A stretch of DNA of 64,000 bases, taken from positions 433,198 to 497,197 of the forward strand of contig JAQTUP010000002.1 in assembly GCA_028707275.1 (NCBI GenBank). Direction: 5' to 3'. The notes beneath the pieces were generated by a model. That model was given only the letters and a program-made list of their open reading frames with translations, was not told the origin of the DNA and ran no database searches. Position 1 is the stretch's first letter. Each line of letters starts with the position of its first letter. This document shows positions 1 through 9,600 of this stretch, piece by piece. The position numbers and the translations under genes were made by a program. The stretch comes from Gallionella sp. (lineage in GTDB: Bacteria; Pseudomonadota; Gammaproteobacteria; Burkholderiales; Gallionellaceae).

Positions 1-1
1 G

Positions 2-894
<893 letters not shown>

Positions 895-1020
895 GCCGCC
901 TGTGTCGGGCGCTGCGCAGAAACATTTGCGCGACCACCTGTTTCTATGGATAATGCCCGGCCTAGCCTACAACCAGTATGCGCACACCCGCCGCATCAAA
1001 TCACTCGCAAGGAAGAAAAA

Positions 1021-1236
1021 ATGAAAGCCAACATCCATCCTGATTACCATGAAATTACCGTAACATGCAGTTGCGGCAACAGCTTCAAGACGCATTCATC
1101 CATGGCTAAAACCACGCTGAACGTCGAAGTTTGTTCTGAATGCCACCCGTTTTACACCGGCACACAGAAGATTGTAGACACCGCTGGACGTATTGATAAG
1201 TTCCGTCAAAAATACGCCACAAAAGCAGCAGCATAA
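1021..1236 (+). CDS. rpmE: 50S ribosomal protein L31 (zinc-binding form)
   Basis: A protein of 71 residues starting [20 protein letters not shown], the normal L31 N-terminus. It keeps the CxC pair near residue 17 and the CxxC pair in [12 protein letters not shown], so it is the zinc-containing (C+) form. It is a structural protein of the large ribosomal subunit at the inter-subunit bridge. The ATG at 1021 follows a purine-rich ribosome site (AAGGAAGAAAAA). A longer reading frame from 946 adds residues absent from the family. A clear terminator hairpin follows, so the gene is probably monocistronic. Confidence 0.97.
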   Translation: MKANIHPDYHEITVTCSCGNSFKTHSSMAKTTLNVEVCSECHPFYTGTQKIVDTAGRIDKFRQKYATKAAA

Positions 1237-1274
1237 CAATCTGCAAGGGGGAACCCTTTGCACGGTATCCCATC

Positions 1275-1304
1275 AAAGGGCAGCGTTTGCTGCCCTTTGT
1301 TATT
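1275..1304 (+). terminator. Rho-independent terminator after rpmE
   Basis: A perfect 10-base stem, AAAGGGCAGC at 1275-1284 pairing with GCTGCCCTTT at 1289-1298, with a GTTT loop and a following T-rich run. It lies 38 bases past the rpmE stop and just before the next gene. Confidence 0.85.
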
Positions 1305-1332
1305 TGGCAGGCGCACACTAACGGGGATAAAC

Positions 1333-2754
1333 ATGCGTTTTCTGATTCTTGGTTTTTTGATTTCAATGATTGCAGGCTGCGCGCAAAACCCTGTCACCGG
1401 ATCAAATGATTTCGTGATGATGTCAGAAAGCCAGGAAATTTCGATTGGCCGCCAAAATGACGAGCAAATCAAGAAGCAATATAAGGTTTATGGCTCAAAA
1501 CCCTTGCAGGACTACGTGAACAGCGTCGGTCAACGCATCGCAAAACGCAGCCACCGTCCCGATTTACAATACCACTTTACCGTGCTGGATACGCCGGACA
1601 TCAATGCCTTCGCACTGCCCGGCGGCTATGTCTATATCACGCGCGGCATTCTGGCCTACCTCAATTCTGAAGCTGAACTCGCCGCTGTGCTGGGCCATGA
1701 AATCGGCCACGTCACGGCGCGCCACGGGGTGCGCCAGCAAAGCGCGGCTCAGGCCGCAAATATCGGACTGACCATCGCGTCCCTCTTTGTGCCTCAAATC
1801 AATACGATGGGCGGCAGCAACCTGAGCAATCTCGTAGGCGGTGCACTGCTGTCCGGTTACGGCCGAGAGCACGAATTAGAAGCGGATCGCTTAGGCGCCG
1901 AATATCTCTCGCGCACGGATTATGACCCCCAGGCGATCATCACCGTCATTGATGTACTAAAAAATCAGGAACTACAAGACGCCAGACTGGCTAAACAGGA
2001 AGGACGCGAAGCGCGCCGCTATCATGGCTTATTTGCCACCCACCCGGACAACGACACACGCTTAAAACAGGCGGTGGGCGAAGCCGAAAAAAACACCTCT
2101 GCACATGCGCATGTCGAAGGTCGCCGTGAATTTCTTGCCGCCACAGAAGGAATGGTCTTCAACGATAACCGTGAACAAGGTATTCTGCGCAACAATGCCT
2201 TTTATCACGGCGAACTGGGCATCGCCTTGCAATTTCCAAAAACCTGGCAGGTGCACAATCTTCCGGCCAGCCTGATTGCGATCAGCCCGCAAGGCGCCGT
2301 GCAGCTACAGATGAAACTTGACGAATCACCCGCTGGTACACCGGTCGAATACGCGCGCCGACTGGCCGGCAATGACGCAAAAATTACCGCACTCAACGTA
2401 CACGGTTTGCCAGCCGCACTTTTTGATCGCCCGGACTCATCAGGCGGGGTTATCTTCTCAAATAAACAAGCCTTCATTGTGCAGGCGAAAAGCAAATCCC
2501 GTGACGGCGTCCTGAACCACAGTGAAGAAATACTCGACACGGTGAAGAGTTTCCATACCATCACAGACGATGAACGCCCTCTGCTAAAACCTCTCTGCTT
2601 GCAGATGATCACCGCACACAGTGGCGACACATTTGCCAGCCTGTCGAAAAATTCACCGCTGGGGCAGTCGGCAGAAAATTACCTGCGCCTGATTAACGCA
2701 AAATATCCGGACGGCGAGCCGCAGCCCGGAGAGCTTGTCAAACTCGTCAGATAG
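1333..2754 (+). CDS. M48 family zinc metalloprotease lipoprotein (BepA/YfgC-like)
   Basis: A protein of 473 residues. The first 16 residues form a lipoprotein signal ending in a lipobox (MIAGC). The zinc protease motif HEIGH is at about residues 122-126, and the third ligand lies in HELEADRLGAEYL about 60 residues later, so the catalytic set is complete. The C-terminal part (DGEPQPGELVKLVR) matches the tail found in many proteobacterial M48 lipoproteins. By family, it should act in the periplasm as an outer-membrane quality-control protease or chaperone. The start at 1333 is chosen for the signal peptide and an upstream GGGG site. The frame from 1258 would run through the rpmE terminator. Confidence 0.88.
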   Translation: MRFLILGFLISMIAGCAQNPVTGSNDFVMMSESQEISIGRQNDEQIKKQYKVYGSKPLQDYVNSVGQRIAKRSHRPDLQYHFTVLDTPDINAFALPGGYVYITRGILAYLNSEAELAAVLGHEIGHVTARHGVRQQSAAQAANIGLTIASLFVPQINTMGGSNLSNLVGGALLSGYGREHELEADRLGAEYLSRTDYDPQAIITVIDVLKNQELQDARLAKQEGREARRYHGLFATHPDNDTRLKQAVGEAEKNTSAHAHVEGRREFLAATEGMVFNDNREQGILRNNAFYHGELGIALQFPKTWQVHNLPASLIAISPQGAVQLQMKLDESPAGTPVEYARRLAGNDAKITALNVHGLPAALFDRPDSSGGVIFSNKQAFIVQAKSKSRDGVLNHSEEILDTVKSFHTITDDERPLLKPLCLQMITAHSGDTFASLSKNSPLGQSAENYLRLINAKYPDGEPQPGELVKLVR

Positions 2755-2840
2755 AATAACCAGTTTAAAGCCCGTTTTCGGTTTACAGTTGCCCGTTTAC
2801 CGAAAACAGCAAACCGAGAACCGAGAACCACCTTTAAACC

Positions 2841-4496
2841 ATGTATTTCATCAAACCCACTGACCCTCACCCTGTCACGCCTGCAAAGGCCGTGTTACTG
2901 GGTCTGCTTTGCCTCGCCTGGCTGGGATCCGGACTGATCGGACATGACCCTTGGAAGCCGGATGATGCATACAGCTTCGGGATCGTGTATTCCATGCTGC
3001 AAAGCAGCAACTGGCTGATCCCCACGCTGGCGGGCGATCCTTTCATGACAAATCCGCCACTCTTCTACTGGACGGCTGCGGGGTTTGCCAAGTTATTTTC
3101 ACCGCTCTTGCCACTACATGATGCGGCACGTCTTTCCAGCGGTTTTTTCAACGCATTGACACTGCTATTCACGGGCCTGGCGGGGCGCAAATTGTACGGC
3201 GAAAACAGGGGATGGGCTGCCGCCATCATCCTGATCGGCTGCCTGGGAATGCTGGTGCGTGCGCATCAGATGATTACCGATCTTGCACTGCTCACGGGTT
3301 TTTCCATGATGCTCTATGGCTACAGCTACAGCCAGGAGCGCGTACTGCGAGCCGGCGCATGGATGGGCACAGGGATGGGCATCGGATTCATGGCCAAAGG
3401 ATTTATTTCACCGCTGGTATTTTTGCTGATCGCCGCCTTGTTGCCGACATTATTCAAAAACTGGCGCAACCGAAATTTCGCCCTCAGCCTGGCGCTCGGC
3501 ATTCTTTGCTCCCTGCCCTGGCTCGGGATCTGGCCATACCTGCTGTACCAGCACGCGCCGGGCCTGTTCGCAGACTGGGTATGGACCCACAACATCGGCA
3601 AGATGCTCAGTTACCTGAAAACAGGGCCTGACATGGACGCCCTTTACTACCTGAAAAACATGCCCTGGCTTGCCTGGCCGGCCTTGCCGCTGGCGTTCTG
3701 GGCTGTGTGGCGAGAACGCCGACGTCTGGACCAGCGGGACGATTTGCAATTGCCGCTGGCAAGTTTCCTGGTGATGCTGATCGTCCTGAGTCTGGCACCC
3801 AACATTAAGGAAGTCTTTGCCCTGCCCATGCTGCTGCCGATCACCCTGCTGGCTACCGCATCGCTCTCCATGCTCAAGCGGGGGGCCGCCAACGCGCTGG
3901 ACTGGTTCGGCCTGATGACTTTCTTGCTGATTGCCATTCTGATGTGGTGGGGATGGGCGGGGCTATTGCAGGATAATCATGCCAAAATCACGCTGTGGCT
4001 AAAGGATTATCAACCCGGCTTTGAGCCCGCCTTTCAGGCCATACCGTTTTTTATCGCGCTCACCTCCACTGTATTGTGGCTGCTGCTGGTGTGGCGCGCA
4101 GGACGCTCGATGCGCCGTGCCGTGATCAACTGGGCGTCGGGCATCACGCTGATCTGGATACTCGCCATGACACTGTGGCTCCCCTGGCTTGACAGCGGAA
4201 AAAGCTACCGCAACATGGTAGCTTCGCTCAAACAGGCCATGCCCGCCCAATACAACTGTGTTGCGCGCAACCGGGAATTAGGCGACAGCCAGCGCGCCAT
4301 GCTGCACTATTTTGGCGACATCGTCACGCGCCGCGACCCGGCGCGGATCTGCGAGTTGCGCCTGATTCAGGGCGACAAGATATCCAGGCCGTTAATGGAT
4401 GAAAGTCGCTATGAAAAAATCTGGGAGGGCAGTCGCAACACGGACAAAAATGAACAGTACCGGCTGTACCGGGAAATCAAGAAGGGTGAAGGGTGA
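2841..4496 (+). CDS. ArnT/PMT-like (GT39/GT83) membrane glycosyltransferase
   Basis: A protein of 551 residues with about ten predicted hydrophobic segments. Near the N-terminus is HDPWKPDDAY, whose acidic pair matches the first-loop aspartate motif of dolichyl- or polyprenyl-phosphate-sugar transferases. The motif TNPPLFYWTAA follows, as in ArnT-like enzymes. Members move a sugar from a polyprenyl carrier to lipid A, glycan or protein on the periplasmic side. The acceptor cannot be read from sequence. The stop codon lies inside a heptanucleotide tandem repeat, so the last residues (KKGEG) are encoded by repeat DNA and their length could vary between strains. Confidence 0.82.
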   Translation: MYFIKPTDPHPVTPAKAVLLGLLCLAWLGSGLIGHDPWKPDDAYSFGIVYSMLQSSNWLIPTLAGDPFMTNPPLFYWTAAGFAKLFSPLLPLHDAARLSSGFFNALTLLFTGLAGRKLYGENRGWAAAIILIGCLGMLVRAHQMITDLALLTGFSMMLYGYSYSQERVLRAGAWMGTGMGIGFMAKGFISPLVFLLIAALLPTLFKNWRNRNFALSLALGILCSLPWLGIWPYLLYQHAPGLFADWVWTHNIGKMLSYLKTGPDMDALYYLKNMPWLAWPALPLAFWAVWRERRRLDQRDDLQLPLASFLVMLIVLSLAPNIKEVFALPMLLPITLLATASLSMLKRGAANALDWFGLMTFLLIAILMWWGWAGLLQDNHAKITLWLKDYQPGFEPAFQAIPFFIALTSTVLWLLLVWRAGRSMRRAVINWASGITLIWILAMTLWLPWLDSGKSYRNMVASLKQAMPAQYNCVARNRELGDSQRAMLHYFGDIVTRRDPARICELRLIQGDKISRPLMDESRYEKIWEGSRNTDKNEQYRLYREIKKGEG

Positions 4497-4523
4497 AGGG
4501 TGAAGGGTGAAGGGTGAAGGGGA
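4482..4523. repeat. Heptanucleotide tandem repeat (AAGGGTG)n
   Basis: Five exact copies of AAGGGTG followed by one altered copy. The repeat covers the stop codon of the glycosyltransferase gene and the gap before the convergent gene. A second heptad array with another unit lies at 61811-61866. Confidence 0.95.
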
Positions 4524-4526
4524 AGA

Positions 4527-5060
4527 TTACTTTGTCTGCGCCGCACGGCGATGCAGCAACCACAGGCCGACGCCCGCGATCAGCACCCATCCGACAAACC
4601 GCGCAAAACCCGCGATGGTGGTATCCCACTGCAACACCCCCCAGCGACTGAAAATTTCGGTCCAGTCATGCTCCCCGTTGCCCACCAGAGGCAACAGCTG
4701 AACGCGCGCATCTGCCATATACACGGCAATATTGAACAGATTCTCGCCCAGCCACAGCACCGTAAAGGCAAAAGACAGCGTAGCGCGCTGGCGATAAAAG
4801 GAAATCCCGGCCGCCAGTGGAAACATCAGCTGCCCCAGGGTTCCGCCGTAGACGGTCAGGCTGTCGCTCAATATGCTGAACACGGGATGCCCCGCCTCGT
4901 GAAAGGCCAGATTGGCATGATCGAGCAGGAACACCCAGCGCTCGCCCGTATGCGCCAACCATAAAATCAGCAGCGAAATCAAAAGGTAGGCGGAGAGTCC
5001 AAAACCTGTGACTTCTGCCCACTCATCATCGGTTTCATAGGTATGCAAAGCGTCCTCCAT
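4527..5060 (-). CDS. Membrane protein with an HEAGH motif, unknown function
   Basis: A protein of 177 residues with about four hydrophobic helices (near 22-36, 60-85, 90-115 and 150-170). The sequence HEAGH at residues 54-58, just before a membrane helix, fits the HExxH zinc site of site-2-protease-like membrane peptidases. No clear second metal-ligand motif (such as NxxPxxxLDG) is visible, so proteolytic activity is unproven. The gene is probably cotranscribed with the upstream anchored protein, whose stop lies 4 bases before this start. Some betaproteobacterial hypothetical proteins share this size and motif. I do not assign a function. Confidence 0.7.
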   Translation of the reverse strand: MEDALHTYETDDEWAEVTGFGLSAYLLISLLILWLAHTGERWVFLLDHANLAFHEAGHPVFSILSDSLTVYGGTLGQLMFPLAAGISFYRQRATLSFAFTVLWLGENLFNIAVYMADARVQLLPLVGNGEHDWTEIFSRWGVLQWDTTIAGFARFVGWVLIAGVGLWLLHRRAAQTK

Positions 5061-5064
5061 GATC

Positions 5065-5550
5065 TTAGTCTGTCAGCGCCTTGATTTTTATGCCGCGCAA
5101 CTGTGCCACATACGTTACCGCTGAAACAATTGCCTCTCCGGATATATGCGCCTCGTCGTCCGGGAAACGGTCCAGCACAGCGTGGCTAAATTCACCGATG
5201 ACATCGAATTGCCGGGAGTCATTCTGAGGACGTGCTGCCTGAAAAAGCAGCATCCCATTACGCCGCGTAACGGCCAGCAGGTAAAAGTCAAAGCCATGCG
5301 CCGTCACCTGATTATCGCGCACCTCGAAAAAGTGTGTATCGGTATTTTCGACAGATTCATCCGACAGCCTGACCTGGCTTGCAACCTGTTCAATAAACGA
5401 CTGAGCCAGGTTAAGTTGCGGCGCAAGGCTCAGGTGATATTCCCCCGGGCGCTCGATGACCAGTGGGTTTTCCAGCGGCGGCGTCTTCCCAGGACGAAAA
5501 AAGATCAGATACAGCATGCACAGCGTGATCAGGGTAGCGGTTTCAATCAT
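5065..5550 (-). CDS. Hypothetical single-pass membrane-anchored protein
   Basis: A protein of 161 residues with one N-terminal hydrophobic helix (ETATLITLCMLYLIFF) followed by a soluble domain with no motif I recognise. The ATG at 5550 is preferred over the upstream in-frame start at 5583 because it has a GGAG site seven bases upstream and begins directly before the helix. Its stop lies 4 bases before the HEAGH membrane protein, so the pair is likely one operon whose products may act together at the inner membrane. Function unknown. Confidence 0.65.
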   Translation of the reverse strand: MIETATLITLCMLYLIFFRPGKTPPLENPLVIERPGEYHLSLAPQLNLAQSFIEQVASQVRLSDESVENTDTHFFEVRDNQVTAHGFDFYLLAVTRRNGMLLFQAARPQNDSRQFDVIGEFSHAVLDRFPDDEAHISGEAIVSAVTYVAQLRGIKIKALTD

Positions 5551-5706
5551 CAGACAACTCCGGGAATTGGTTTTTTTGTGCAAAAGTCATATCAGCTCAG
5601 CCCGCAAACCTCACTTTATCGCGCCATAAAGTCACAAATATTAACGCAACATGCTGCTCAGACTACAGTATCCGCCAATGTCTTATATTCTGACAAAGGT
5701 GACGAA

Positions 5707-7347
5707 TCACGATGGCACGCAGCTTGTAATTACCACCTCCATTAAACCTGGCTTGAATCCAATCTCATCAAACCAACATGAGTTTTCCTGAACCGGCACG
5801 AGAACCAGGCGATAATTTCCCGGAACCTTGGGTGTCAGAATGCTCATATGCGCAAAAACCGCCTCGCCGGGACTCACATGCGGCACAGAGGTACGCTTCC
5901 CATCAAAAACAACTGTGTTACCCAGCAAATCCATCCAGTGATAGGAAAGATTGACCGGATGGCACTTGCTGCTCATCCAAACCTGACCGGATGAATTTAC
6001 CAGTGACACTGTGAGTTCAAACAGTTTATCTGTCGTCAGACTTTCCGGCACGGACTCACAAAAAAGTTCACCTGCGCCATCCTCGACCAACTCAAATGCT
6101 TCGCTGCCGATTGAACGACAATGGATCTTCGTCGGCAGGCTCACGTAACCGATACCTGGCACAGGCCGCAGTGTTGAAATTCGAAATGTTGCACAATTAT
6201 CGTACCACGCTAATTCGCGATCGCCTTCGGGCAAATGTTCCAGACACGCGAATCCAAGCGTATAACACCCTTGCGGCAAATTCGTGACCAGAGAATACTG
6301 CACGCGATACGTACCGCGTTCCATATGCAATAAAGGTTGGCCCAACAGCGTCGTATTGGTCCCGAAGGCCAACCGTCCGTTTTCATCGAGAATGGAAATA
6401 CCTATATTCAATTCTGCAACAGGACGCGACAATGAAAATTCGGCAAAAAACACAACCGTTTGACCTTCAGTCAAGCTCTGGCTGCCATTCAATCCATCGG
6501 AGATAAGCGTAAATTCAGGCGCGGAAAAACTTCGGTATTTCTCCGGGTTATATGGCGTCCATGGCGATAATTTCGGCCGAAAAAAAATAGATCGCAATGA
6601 CTTTTTACCGCGTTTTCGCTGCAATCTCTCCCGCAATATACGGTAGAACTCCAGATCTAATGCATTCAATTTTTTCAAATCATTGAGCAGTAAAGGTGAG
6701 CATTCCCTGACCACCGGGCGGGATTTTGTCACATTGATGCGACAGATACCCTCATCTGTCGGCAATTTAAACTTTGCAACAAAATCTGCCAGGAAAAGCG
6801 GCATTTCTTCATACAGCCCCCAGACGTCATATTGCTCGATTGCAAGCAAGGCGTCGGCAAGCTTTTTTTCATCACTGCGCGGCTCAGAACTGACGATACT
6901 GGAAAAGTGGTTTACACAGCAGTTGCTGATATAAGGGTACAAAACAGGATCGGCAGTATCCTGACTACCATGGGCAAGATAACCTGCTACCTTCGCGTGT
7001 ACTCCCGCAGGCAAATCTTCGGGTCCATTATTTTTCAACGCAAAAAACAACCAGGAAATCGCGCGATCGATGGGTTCTCTGATACAGCTTACATATTGGT
7101 AGCGTGGATCCAGACCCGCCGTGTGAAAACCGATATGAGCCAAAATAACCGAATACTCACCGCCGTAATCCCGGATCAAATCCCGGTGAAGCCCGTTTAA
7201 CTGAGGTGAAACACAACCGACGCCGAGCGTTCGGGTTAACCAGTCGTGAATCGCAGTGCCTGCTGTCTTGGGAATATGATCAAAAATAACCCTGCCCGAA
7301 AACACTTGCTTGCCTTTCAACGATTTCCTGCCTTCACCATTTCTCAA
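5707..7347 (-). CDS. Sulfotransferase-family protein fused to Wzt-like carbohydrate-binding domains
   Basis: A protein of up to 546 residues. The N-terminal 240 residues carry the 5'-phosphosulfate loop (DHIPKTAGTAIHDW) and a 3'-phosphate motif (CIREPIDRAISWLF), as in PAPS-dependent carbohydrate sulfotransferases of the heparan-sulfate 2-O type. Residues about 270-400 resemble the C-terminal O-antigen-binding domain of the ABC transporter ATPase Wzt. The last 130 residues (NLSYHWMDLLGN, SPGEAVFAHM, ENSCWFDEIG) match an immunoglobulin-like domain often appended to polysaccharide-modifying enzymes. It probably sulfates a surface polysaccharide. The start is uncertain: TTG at 7347 follows a GAGGGA site, with other candidates at 7320 (TTG) and 7305 (GTG). 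It lies downstream of aroC on the same strand. Confidence 0.72.
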   Translation of the reverse strand: MRNGEGRKSLKGKQVFSGRVIFDHIPKTAGTAIHDWLTRTLGVGCVSPQLNGLHRDLIRDYGGEYSVILAHIGFHTAGLDPRYQYVSCIREPIDRAISWLFFALKNNGPEDLPAGVHAKVAGYLAHGSQDTADPVLYPYISNCCVNHFSSIVSSEPRSDEKKLADALLAIEQYDVWGLYEEMPLFLADFVAKFKLPTDEGICRINVTKSRPVVRECSPLLLNDLKKLNALDLEFYRILRERLQRKRGKKSLRSIFFRPKLSPWTPYNPEKYRSFSAPEFTLISDGLNGSQSLTEGQTVVFFAEFSLSRPVAELNIGISILDENGRLAFGTNTTLLGQPLLHMERGTYRVQYSLVTNLPQGCYTLGFACLEHLPEGDRELAWYDNCATFRISTLRPVPGIGYVSLPTKIHCRSIGSEAFELVEDGAGELFCESVPESLTTDKLFELTVSLVNSSGQVWMSSKCHPVNLSYHWMDLLGNTVVFDGKRTSVPHVSPGEAVFAHMSILTPKVPGNYRLVLVPVQENSCWFDEIGFKPGLMEVVITSCVPS

Positions 7348-7411
7348 AAAACATCCCTCATCCGTCGAACCCGGATCATCGCCCGAAAAATATCAAACCA
7401 CGTTAAAAAAA

Positions 7412-8521
7412 TTACGCAGAAAATCTTGCCGCACCGGGGATTGCGGGTGTCTCACACACCACATCCGCGTTCTGCGCACGGTGGCGCAGCGCATGGTCGA
7501 TCAGCACCAGCGCCAGCATGGCCTCAGCGATAGGCGTCGCGCGTATGCCGACGCAAGGATCGTGACGCCCGTGCGTTTCCACCATCACAGCCTCACCTTG
7601 CAGGTTAATCGAATGGCGCGGGATGCGGATGCTGGAAGTAGGCTTGATCGCCAAATGCGCGACGATATCTTGCCCCGTGGAAATACCGCCCAGTATGCCG
7701 CCCGCGTGATTGGACGAAAAGCCCGTCGGCGTCATTTCATCGCCATGCTCGCTGCCCTTTTGCGTCACGCAGCCGAAACCATCACCAATCTCCACGCCCT
7801 TGGCCGCGTTAATCCCCATCAGAGCATAGGCAATCTCGGCGTCCAGCCTGTCATAAACAGGCTCCCCCCAACCCACCGGCACATTTTGCGCCACCACGGT
7901 CAGCTTCGCACCGATGGAATCGCCTGATTTGCGCAAGTCGTCCATGTAATCTTCCAGCGGCGCGACCACGCTCGGGTCTGCTGCGAAAAACGGATTCGCA
8001 TTCACCCCGTCCCAGCTCACAAACGGCATGACGATTTCGCCCAGCTGCGAGATATAGCCGCGTATCACCACCCCGTGGCGTTCAGACAGCCACTTTTTGG
8101 CGATTGCGCCGGCCGCCACCCGCACCGCCGTTTCGCGAGCCGAGGATCTGCCGCCCCCGCGATAATCGCGAAAGCCATATTTTTGCGTATAAGTATAATC
8201 GGCATGCCCGGGACGAAAAGTCTCGGCTATATTGCCGTAGTCACGGCTGCGCTGGTCTTCGTTGCGGATCAAGAGCGCAATCGGCGTGCCGGTGGTCTTG
8301 CCCTCGAACACACCGGAGAGAATTTCGACGGTATCAGATTCGCGCCGCTGCGTGACGTGGCGCGAGGTACCCGGTTTACGCCTGTCCAGATCGTGCTGAA
8401 TATCAGCCTCGCATAGCGAAAGTCCCGGCGGGCAGCCGTCCACCACACAGCCTATGGCCGCACCGTGGGATTCGCCGAACGAAGTTACCGTAAAAAGAGT
8501 ACCGAATGTGTTTCCTGACAT
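7412..8521 (-). CDS. aroC: Chorismate synthase
   Basis: A protein of 369 residues beginning [20 protein letters not shown], the family signature with the first catalytic histidine. Other conserved blocks are RRKPG near residue 47, [29 protein letters not shown] near 120, and GGISTGQDI near 290. It converts 5-enolpyruvylshikimate 3-phosphate to chorismate using reduced FMN, the last step of the shikimate pathway, in the cytoplasm. The start at 8521 is set by the conserved N-terminus; the frame extends 16 residues further without homology. Length is normal. Confidence 0.97.
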   Translation of the reverse strand: MSGNTFGTLFTVTSFGESHGAAIGCVVDGCPPGLSLCEADIQHDLDRRKPGTSRHVTQRRESDTVEILSGVFEGKTTGTPIALLIRNEDQRSRDYGNIAETFRPGHADYTYTQKYGFRDYRGGGRSSARETAVRVAAGAIAKKWLSERHGVVIRGYISQLGEIVMPFVSWDGVNANPFFAADPSVVAPLEDYMDDLRKSGDSIGAKLTVVAQNVPVGWGEPVYDRLDAEIAYALMGINAAKGVEIGDGFGCVTQKGSEHGDEMTPTGFSSNHAGGILGGISTGQDIVAHLAIKPTSSIRIPRHSINLQGEAVMVETHGRHDPCVGIRATPIAEAMLALVLIDHALRHRAQNADVVCETPAIPGAARFSA

Positions 8522-8598
8522 AAGCAATCCAGTCGAAAAGATGCGCAAATAAGGCGGGCAGTTTAACATAGCCGCCTGTTCCTATCGAAGGGAAAGCC

Positions 8599-8775
8599 AT
8601 GAAAGCCATCCTGATGACCGCCGCTGGCGAGGCGTCCGTACTGCATTGCTGCGAAGTGGCAAAACCCGAACTGCCCTCCCCTCGTCACCCGCGCGTGAAA
8701 CTTGCCGCCGCCGACATCAATCCGCTGGACGCCAAGCTGCGCAGCAAGCCGGTTTATCATCCTGACGATAGACTG
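8599..8775 (+). pseudogene. N-terminal fragment of a zinc-type quinone oxidoreductase, in frame with tatD
   Basis: About 59 codons beginning MKAILMTAAGEASVLHCCEV and continuing PRHPRVKLAAADINPLDAKLR, the N-terminal GroES-like segment of NADPH:quinone reductase / zinc-type alcohol dehydrogenases (usually around 320-340 residues). The rest of that enzyme is missing: the frame runs directly into the tatD start at 8776 with no stop. This is most simply a deletion remnant left upstream of tatD. It might still be translated as an N-terminal extension of TatD. Confidence 0.7.
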
Positions 8776-9600
8776 ATGAATCTCATCGATACCCATTGCC
8801 ATCTGGATGCGGCCGAATTCGGCGAGCATCAGGCTCAACTGCTGACCGCCGCCCGGGCGGCAGGCGTGAACCACATCGTCGTGCCTTCGGTGACTCGCGC
8901 CAATTTCGACGCCGTGCGCCGCCTGTGCGAACAGCATCCCGGCTGTTTTCCGGCTTACGGCATTCATCCGATGTTTGTGGACGATGCGACTCCCCAGGAT
9001 CTTGAGATACTGCGCGACTATCTGAGAGCGCATCAGCCTGTTGCGATCGGCGAAATCGGTCTGGATTTTTTCATCGAGCATTACGACCAGGCAAGACAGG
9101 AATACTTCTTCACGGAGCAGCTCAAACTGGCGCGAGAATTTAACCTGCCGGTGTTGCTGCATACTCGCCGTTCACAAGACGTCATTCTCAAACACCTGCG
9201 TAAGTTTTATGGAAGCGGCGGCACGTCGACCAGGCTCAGTACAGGCATAGCGCACGCGTTCAGCGGCAGCAAAACACAGGCGGATGAATTCATCAGGCTG
9301 GGCTTTAAGCTGGGTTTCGGCGGGGCTGCGAGCTACCCGCGCGCCACGCGCATACGCGAATTGGCAAAAACCCTGCCGCTGGACAGTATCGTGCTGGAGA
9401 CGGATGCGCCGGACATGAGACCGGAATTTATCGAACGCGGGCAGCCGAACAAGCCGGAATACCTGATGCGCATCGCACAGGGACTGGCAGAACTGCGCGG
9501 CGTATCACCGGCAGAAATTGCCCGGGCAACCACGGAAAACGCCCTGAATGTACTGCCCGAACTCAAAAAACGCCTCATTCCGGCTATAATTCTGCCATGA
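8776..9600 (+). CDS. TatD family metal-dependent DNase/hydrolase
   Basis: A protein of 274 residues starting MNLIDTHCHLD, the amidohydrolase-fold metal motif, with AIGEIGLDF, LLHTRR, AHAFSGS and ETDAPDM supplying the further metal and catalytic residues. Family members are 3'-5' exonucleases or D-aminoacyl-related hydrolases of the TatD/YjjV/YcfH group; the closest subtype is not clear, with YjjV a candidate. The start at 8776 is chosen because the family motif begins there, although the frame is open back to 8599. A short in-frame insertion near residues 150-157 is encoded by a palindromic repeat (see that entry). The stop overlaps tcdA by ATGA. Confidence 0.9.
   Translation: MNLIDTHCHLDAAEFGEHQAQLLTAARAAGVNHIVVPSVTRANFDAVRRLCEQHPGCFPAYGIHPMFVDDATPQDLEILRDYLRAHQPVAIGEIGLDFFIEHYDQARQEYFFTEQLKLAREFNLPVLLHTRRSQDVILKHLRKFYGSGGTSTRLSTGIAHAFSGSKTQADEFIRLGFKLGFGGAASYPRATRIRELAKTLPLDSIVLETDAPDMRPEFIERGQPNKPEYLMRIAQGLAELRGVSPAEIARATTENALNVLPELKKRLIPAIILP
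9223..9245. repeat. Palindromic mini-repeat inserted in the tatD reading frame
   Basis: GTCGACCAGGCTCAGTACAGG, a variant of the dispersed GTCGAnnnGCTCAG-type repeat, sits in frame and encodes about eight extra residues (around GGTSTRLST) between two conserved TatD blocks. A sister copy lies in miaB at 49070-49092. Confidence 0.6.

Noticed and set aside
4482-4523. CRISPR-like array
   Set aside because: Seven-base direct units without spacers are simple tandem repeats. The same holds for 61811-61866. No CRISPR repeats or cas genes are seen in the window.
5146-5745. A 199-codon plus-strand frame
   Set aside because: It overlaps the better-supported minus-strand membrane-anchored gene, which has a good start signal and a hydrophobic helix.
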